Assembly (NCBI GenBank): GCA_017504735.1
Contig: JAFVQP010000015.1
Span: 1-15,424 of the forward strand
Direction: 5' to 3'
DNA length: 15,424 bases
Origin: Clostridia bacterium
GTDB lineage: Bacteria; Bacillota_A; Clostridia; Christensenellales; Borkfalkiaceae
The translations under genes and the position numbers were made by a program. Below, piece by piece: positions 11,900 to 15,424 of this stretch. The notes below the pieces were generated by a model. That model made no database searches. It saw only the letters and a list, made by a program, of their open reading frames with translations, and was not told the origin of the DNA. Each line of letters begins with the position of its first letter. Position 1 is the stretch's first letter.

Positions 11900-12280
11900 T
11901 TACCATATTTCCACGTTCACCAATTTATAGTGTACTGGTTCTTTCTCCGTAAAATTATCCATAGTCGCTTGGAATGCCCAAACCCTGCCCGACTGCAAAT
12001 AATGAATATGGTCTTCCGCCGTTTCTATTTGATTATTGTCTTTATCATATACAGCGAAGGTTATATTCACACACGAAAATTCCATTTTGGTAATATTTTT
12101 TAATTTCCCCTCGATTTTAACGCTATAACCTGCCCCTTCGCTATACTCTACGTACCCTATTTTCTCCCCGACCAATTCATAGCGAAAAGCGGGAAGACAA
12201 TTATTTTCTAAAAAATTCACGCAACCTGTAAAAGATATTACCATAATGATTGCCATTAAAAAACTTAAAATTTTTTTCAT
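11900..12280 (-). CDS. Small lipoprotein with FxLYD-like domain
   Basis: A 126-residue secreted lipoprotein. It begins MKKILSFLMAIIMVISFTGC: a positively charged start, a hydrophobic core and Cys20 as the likely lipidation site, so it should be anchored to the outer face of the membrane. Residues about 50-126 resemble the FxLYD fold: YSVKIEGKLKNITK, VNITFAVYDKDNNQIETAED, LQSGRVWAFQATM, with the FAVYD box at 75-79. Such domains are common in Firmicute envelope proteins of unknown role. The frame is open upstream to 12421, but 12280 is chosen because GGAG lies 6 nt before it and the signal peptide begins there. It lies only about 12 nt after the terminator of leader RNA 2, with no other promoter, so expression should depend on read-through. 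Confidence 0.8.
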   Translation of the reverse strand: MKKILSFLMAIIMVISFTGCVNFLENNCLPAFRYELVGEKIGYVEYSEGAGYSVKIEGKLKNITKMEFSCVNITFAVYDKDNNQIETAEDHIHYLQSGRVWAFQATMDNFTEKEPVHYKLVNVEIW

Positions 12281-12292
12281 AATAAGCTCCGT

Positions 12293-12326
12293 AAAATAAA
12301 AAGTGCGCCAACCGAAGTCAACGCAC
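12293..12326 (-). terminator. Terminator of leader RNA 2 with UUCG tetraloop
   Basis: On the minus strand GTGCGTTGAC (12326-12317) pairs with GTTGGCGCAC (12312-12303) around TTCG, then TTTTTATTTT. Against leader RNA 1 one C-G pair has become A-T, and two other pairs changed to G·T pairs, so the stem is conserved although its sequence is not. Confidence 0.88.
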
Positions 12327-12510
12327 CGAAAAACGCAAACCCCGATTGTCGCCAAACAAATTTCAAGCATACGAAAGGATAGCCTATCACAATAACCTGA
12401 TGGAATTTGCGATTTTTCCAAATCACATTCGTTATTGTGAACGCAAAAGGAAGGTTTAATCCTCTTTACAAAAAGAAAAAACCCGTATGCTCTTATGAAA
12501 TTTGTTTGGC
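12293..12510 (-). ncRNA. Structured leader RNA 2 (same unknown class as 5279-5423)
   Basis: From the predicted start at 12510, a 15-bp perfect basal helix forms between GCCAAACAAATTTCA (12510-12496) and TGAAATTTGTTTGGC (12365-12351). After an asymmetric loop (5 and 1 nt), GCATACG (12490-12484) pairs with CGTATGC (12373-12367). Further in, TCACAATAAC (12440-12431) pairs with GTTATTGTGA (12396-12387), capped by TGGAA/TTCCA. The 3' module (12337-12293) is shared with leader RNA 1. The RNA ends 12 nt before the start codon of the lipoprotein gene. Architecture is parallel to RNA 1 (start on the basal helix, loop, second helix starting GCATA, linker, shared terminator), but the middle is longer and unrelated in sequence. 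Confidence 0.6.
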
Positions 12511-12516
12511 AACTTT

Positions 12517-12545
12517 AGTATAACACATTATAAAGTTTTTATCAA
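12517..12545 (-). promoter_or_regulatory. Promoter of leader RNA 2
   Basis: On the minus strand TTGATA (12540-12545), a 17-bp spacer ending in TGT (extended -10) and TATACT (12517-12522). The predicted start at 12510 is the first base of the basal helix, exactly as in leader RNA 1. Confidence 0.8.
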
Positions 12546-12557
12546 GTACTTTTGCAT

Positions 12558-12586
12558 AAAAAAACTCAACCTTAAAAAGTTGAGTT
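12558..12586 (-). terminator. Terminator of the cardiolipin synthase / zinc-ribbon operon
   Basis: AACTCAAC (12563-12570) pairs with GTTGAGTT (12579-12586). On the minus strand it is followed by a run of seven Ts (12564-12558). It lies 37 bp after the zinc-ribbon gene. Confidence 0.88.
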
Positions 12587-12622
12587 CCTCTTCTTCTTAT
12601 ATGATGATAAATTAAACGCCTT

Positions 12623-12892
12623 TTATCCTTTTATGATCAAAATAATAATCAAGACGGCAAACAAGATACCGCCCGTCACCCAACGGATTGTCCTTTGCTT
12701 CTTTTCATCCATAGGCACGTACATGGTATGCCCGCAAGCAGGACATTTCCCGTTTTCCATCAGCGTTCCGCACTTATGGCAATGGATTTTCATACCTTCT
12801 TCTTTTTGTGTTTCTTCCGCCTTTTGTTCTTCCAACGCCTCGTTCATTTGCGCCAAAATTTCCTGTTCCTTTTCTTTTCTTTCGTTACCCAT
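12623..12892 (-). CDS. Zinc-ribbon protein with C-terminal membrane anchor
   Basis: An 89-residue protein in three parts: a charged, probably coiled-coil N-terminus (1-33, rich in E, K, Q), a zinc ribbon with CHKC (38-41) and CPAC (50-53), and a single hydrophobic helix (about 71-88) ending in KG. It should sit in the membrane with the zinc ribbon in the cytoplasm. Such tail-anchored zinc ribbons are common in Firmicutes and their roles are mostly unknown. The RBS TAGGAG is 6 nt before the start. The gene begins 9 nt after the end of the cardiolipin synthase gene, so the two form one operon. No closer identity can be given. Confidence 0.75.
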   Translation of the reverse strand: MGNERKEKEQEILAQMNEALEEQKAEETQKEEGMKIHCHKCGTLMENGKCPACGHTMYVPMDEKKQRTIRWVTGGILFAVLIIILIIKG

Positions 12893-12901
12893 ACATTACT
12901 C

Positions 12902-14512
12902 CTAAAATAAAGTTTCAAACACACGGAGAAGGGAATCAAAAAACTTCCCCACGAGCGTTCTTCTTAAATCTTGTTCATTGCAAAGCTTCGAAACCGCAAA
13001 GGTTTCCTCTGCGTCGCGCTTCACGTCTTGCACCGCATCGCAACCCGCAAAATATACTGCATTTTCAAAATGGTGGTACAAACTGCGGTAATCAAAGTTA
13101 ATCGTCCCCACCACCGCACAGCAATCGTCTGACACCACGCTTTTCGAATGGATAAACCCAGGGGTATATTCGTAAATTTTTATCCCTACTTTCATCAAAA
13201 TGTCATAATTCGCCCTCGTCAAGCGAAACGTAATTTTTTTATCGGGAATCGCAGGGGTAACGATACGCACGTCCACGCCGCGCGCCGCCGCTTGCATTAA
13301 TACCGCGCGCATATAATCGTCCAACACCAAATACGGCGTACAAATATATACGTATTTGCTGGCGCGTTGAATGATATCCAAATACACCGCCTCACCCACG
13401 CTTATCTTATCCAAGGGAGAATCGTCATACGGCTGTATGGTTAGGCCATTTTCACCGTTCATCTTGTACATGGTACCCTCTTTTGCAGGCAAAAGGTAGT
13501 CCGAAAGCGTTTCCTTATCCGCCCGAAAAGCATTCCACACGTCGAAAAACATCTTGGTAAACGAGGCAACCGCAATCCCTTCTATCCGCACGCCCGAATC
13601 CTTCCAGTAGCCAAACCGCACTTTTTCTCCAATATATTCATCCGCCAAATTGACACCGCCCGTAAAGGCAACTTTGCCGTCTATCACCATCACTTTTCTA
13701 TGGTCGCGGTTGTTCATATGCACCGCAAAAATGGGGATTACACTATTAAACGTCATACAACGGATATTTTTATGCAAGCTTTCTAAATACTTGTCGTAAT
13801 TTGGAGGCAGGGTCACCATACACCCAAAATCATCGTAAATGATGCGGATTTGCACACCCAATTCTGCCTTTTCCAGTAAAATCGCCAAAATTTCATTCCA
13901 CATCTTGCCGTGGGCGATGATGAAATAGTCGAGCAAAATAAACTTTTCCGCCTTGCACAGGGCATCTTTCATCGCAAGGAACATTTCTTCCCCTCTCTTA
14001 TAATAGGTCGCCGCGCCCTCGTTATACACAGGATAAACGCCGTATTTGGCGAGATAATGCACGATGGATTCGTCGCGGTTTTGCGGTAAAGTCAACGGGT
14101 CCGCCCCGTAAAAATCGGAAAATTGCCGATTGTTTTCCTGCGAGGCTTTCGCTATGCGCTTTTGCATCCAACGCACTGGTCTCCCCTCGCCGTATAAAAG
14201 ATAGGCGGGTACGCCTATGACAGGTAAAACCAGCATCAGCAAAATCCAGTTTAGCTTTATAGACGGGCGTTCGTTTTTATTGATAAGATACAGCACCGCG
14301 GCAAAGGACAACGCCCACACTGCCAGTTGTACAAATACCCCGATTTTTGTGTTGTTAATAAACAAATAAGCGAGCAAGACAAATCCGACCAGTTGCCCAA
14401 GCACCAGCAATAAAAAAGTGAAAAAACGATTGTACAAATATAGCTTATAACTGCGGTTGTTTGCAACCGTTCTTTCTATTTTCCGTTTTTTTCGTTCGCT
14501 TAATTTCTTCAT
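12902..14512 (-). CDS. cls: Cardiolipin synthase-like phospholipase D family protein
   Basis: A 536-residue membrane enzyme that would condense two phosphatidylglycerol molecules to cardiolipin and glycerol. Three hydrophobic segments (about 27-52, 56-77, 86-108) make up the N-terminal PLDc_N region; YGEGRPV follows. Two catalytic HKD motifs are intact: HRKVMVID (His271, Lys273, Asp278) with downstream GGVNLAD, and HSKSVVSD (His455, Lys457, Asp462) with GTINFDYRS. Length is slightly above the usual 480-510. A longer frame exists to a GTG at 14596, but a consensus promoter lies inside it, so transcription would start after that codon. ATG 14512 fits the protein but has no close Shine-Dalgarno sequence; a tiny ORF overlapping by ATGA may deliver ribosomes. 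Confidence 0.92.
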   Translation of the reverse strand: MKKLSERKKRKIERTVANNRSYKLYLYNRFFTFLLLVLGQLVGFVLLAYLFINNTKIGVFVQLAVWALSFAAVLYLINKNERPSIKLNWILLMLVLPVIGVPAYLLYGEGRPVRWMQKRIAKASQENNRQFSDFYGADPLTLPQNRDESIVHYLAKYGVYPVYNEGAATYYKRGEEMFLAMKDALCKAEKFILLDYFIIAHGKMWNEILAILLEKAELGVQIRIIYDDFGCMVTLPPNYDKYLESLHKNIRCMTFNSVIPIFAVHMNNRDHRKVMVIDGKVAFTGGVNLADEYIGEKVRFGYWKDSGVRIEGIAVASFTKMFFDVWNAFRADKETLSDYLLPAKEGTMYKMNGENGLTIQPYDDSPLDKISVGEAVYLDIIQRASKYVYICTPYLVLDDYMRAVLMQAAARGVDVRIVTPAIPDKKITFRLTRANYDILMKVGIKIYEYTPGFIHSKSVVSDDCCAVVGTINFDYRSLYHHFENAVYFAGCDAVQDVKRDAEETFAVSKLCNEQDLRRTLVGKFFDSLLRVFETLF

Positions 14513-14532
14513 CGCAATATGTAGTATGTCAC
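14509..14532 (-). CDS. Possible 7-codon upstream ORF coupled to cls
   Basis: GTG 14532 is preceded by GAGG (14536-14539) at a spacing of 3 nt and opens seven codons; its TGA stop overlaps the cls start codon as ATGA. The GAGG is too far (23 nt) to serve ATG 14512 directly, so reinitiation is a possible explanation for the missing RBS. Very short, hence uncertain. Confidence 0.25.
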   Translation of the reverse strand: MTYYILR

Positions 14533-14546
14533 TAACCTCGAAAAAT

Positions 14547-14575
14547 ATTGTAACAATTTTCCCAACTTTTGTCAA
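14547..14575 (-). promoter_or_regulatory. Promoter of the cls operon
   Basis: On the minus strand a consensus TTGACA (14570-14575) and TACAAT (14547-14552) are 17 bp apart. The predicted start near 14540 gives a 5' UTR of about 28 nt before ATG 14512. Confidence 0.75.
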
Positions 14576-14618
14576 TATATTCAGTAAAAGTTTCACAATA
14601 CTTCCATATTATATACAC

Positions 14619-14641
14619 ACACGCGCGTGTAGGAATATTCC
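14619..14641. repeat. Two adjacent palindromes between divergent genes
   Basis: ACACGCGCGTGT (14619-14630) and GGAATATTCC (14632-14641) are both perfect palindromes, one base apart, in an otherwise AT-rich 90-bp stretch between the cls and rubrerythrin promoters. The GC-alternating palindrome stands out in base composition. They could be operators for either gene. Confidence 0.5.
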
Positions 14642-14686
14642 CAAAAAATTTTTTTCAATTTTTTTTAACTTTTTTTCAAAAAACTA

Positions 14687-14715
14687 TTGACAAATGTAAA
14701 ATTTTATATTATACT
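14687..14715 (+). promoter_or_regulatory. Promoter of the rubrerythrin gene
   Basis: Consensus TTGACA (14687-14692) and TATACT (14710-14715) are 17 bp apart. The predicted start near 14722 leaves a 5' UTR of about 50 nt. The -10 region is a run of TATA words, but it does not match the PerR box well. Confidence 0.8.
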
Positions 14716-14772
14716 ATATACAGTTATTGAAACTAAATCCTATTAATAAGAAATTAACACGAGGTAATTATT

Positions 14773-15411
14773 ATGAAAAAATTTGAATGTTCGGTTTGTC
14801 ACTACACTGCTGAAGGCAGCGCACCTGAAGTTTGCCCTGTTTGCAAACAAAGCGGTAAGTTTGTAGAAATCAACCCTTTGAAGGGCACGAAAACGGAAGC
14901 TAACCTTCAGGCCGCTTTCGCAGGCGAATCTCAGGCTAGAAATAAATACACCTACTTTGCAAGCAAGGCAAAGAAGGAAGGTTTCGTTCAAATCGCAGCT
15001 ATTTTTGAAGAAACCGCAAAGAACGAACAAGAACACGCAAAAATTTGGTTCAAGCTTTTGAACGGCGGCGAAATTTCCTCCACTGCTGAAAACCTCTTGG
15101 AAGCTGCTGAAGGTGAAAACTACGAATGGACGGATATGTACTACGAATTCGCAAAAGTTGCACGTGAAGAAGGCTTTGAAGACATCGCAAAATTGTTTGA
15201 CGGCGTAGCGGCAATCGAAAAAGAACACGAAGAAAGATACAGAAAGTTGCTTGCAAACGTAAAAGGCGACTTGGTATTCTCCAAGGACGGCGACGCTGTA
15301 TGGCAGTGCTCCAACTGCGGCCATATCGTAGTTGGCAAGAAAGCTCCTGAAGTATGCCCTATCTGTGCACATCCTCAGGCATATTTCCAGGTACGCGCTG
15401 AAAATTATTAA
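14773..15411 (+). CDS. Rubrerythrin with rubredoxin-like domains at both ends
   Basis: A 212-residue non-haem iron peroxidase that reduces hydrogen peroxide in anaerobes. Domains in order: a short rubredoxin-like knuckle pair with Cys6, Cys9, Cys21 and Cys24 (CSVC, CPVC); a four-helix diiron domain with GESQARNKY (Glu52), NEQEH (Glu85, His88) and the second pair EKEHEERY (Glu149, His152); and a C-terminal rubredoxin with Cys179, Cys182, Cys195, Cys198 (CSNC, CPIC). Classical rubrerythrins have only the C-terminal rubredoxin and reverse rubrerythrins only the N-terminal one. The start at 14773 follows GAGGTAA by about 8 nt. High use of GAA, GCA and AAC codons and a consensus promoter suggest strong expression. 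It is a single gene, divergent from cls. Confidence 0.95.
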   Translation: MKKFECSVCHYTAEGSAPEVCPVCKQSGKFVEINPLKGTKTEANLQAAFAGESQARNKYTYFASKAKKEGFVQIAAIFEETAKNEQEHAKIWFKLLNGGEISSTAENLLEAAEGENYEWTDMYYEFAKVAREEGFEDIAKLFDGVAAIEKEHEERYRKLLANVKGDLVFSKDGDAVWQCSNCGHIVVGKKAPEVCPICAHPQAYFQVRAENY

Positions 15412-15424
15412 TTGCTCACACATC

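Noticed and set aside
14513..14596. N-terminal extension of cardiolipin synthase to 14596
   Set aside because: A consensus promoter (TTGACA, 17 bp, TACAAT) lies inside the extension, and the added residues are unlike the family.
14701..14720. PerR box over the rubrerythrin promoter
   Set aside because: The TATA-rich sequence does not match the two half-sites of the known PerR consensus well enough.
14743..15423. 226-codon open frame on the minus strand opposite the rubrerythrin gene
   Set aside because: It is the mirror of a strongly coding plus-strand gene with clear family motifs. It is rich in Phe and Cys as expected from antisense of GAA and GCA codons, and has no RBS.
1..15424. tRNA, rRNA, insertion sequence or prophage genes
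   Set aside because: None was recognised on either strand by eye; no transposase, integrase or tRNA-like cloverleaf is visible.

Overview
The window looks like a chromosomal segment of a low- to mid-GC Gram-positive anaerobe of the class Clostridia, perhaps a gut lineage. The basis is strong sigma-A type promoters, GGAGG-type ribosome binding sites, lipoprotein signal peptides, a rubrerythrin, and the Firmicute-style cluster rpmE / DUF1385 / prmC / prfA. The assignment below class level is a guess.

Layout. 1-247: 5' part of a P-loop ATPase (minus strand). 480-870: a repeat copy that carries the promoter of a small XRE-type regulator, closed by a bidirectional terminator. 879-2142: a class I aminotransferase (minus). 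2281-5227: a methionine ABC transporter operon (metN, metI, metQ). It is preceded by a 28-codon leader ORF with seven Met codons and an intrinsic terminator. 5244-6107: a structured leader RNA with a terminator, then a PH-like protein that converges on prfA. 6098-9838 (minus): rpmE, a DUF1385-PrmC fusion, and prfA, with about 520 bp of repeats between rpmE and the fusion. 9940-11700 (plus): a zinc-less MDR dehydrogenase homologue and a YfcE-type phosphodiesterase. 11900-12545 (minus): a small FxLYD-like lipoprotein behind a second structured leader RNA. 12558-14575 (minus): a cardiolipin synthase-like protein and a zinc-ribbon membrane protein. 14687-15411: a rubrerythrin with rubredoxin-like domains at both ends.

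The strongest candidate for something undescribed is the methionine leader. A good promoter, a strong RBS, a short ORF with a run of Met codons, a possible antiterminator and a perfect intrinsic terminator lie directly in front of metNIQ. This is the architecture of ribosome-mediated attenuation, here apparently sensing methionine or charged Met-tRNA instead of using a SAM riboswitch or a T-box.

The second candidate is a pair of leader RNAs (5279-5423 plus, 12293-12510 minus). They share a 3' module with base-pair-preserving changes and sit before two unrelated envelope-type genes. The third is a tract at 9083-9217 in which copies of a 9-nt direct repeat are separated by different perfect mini-hairpins. 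It is followed by degenerate repeats that also occur at 488-600. All structures were found by eye; none was computed.
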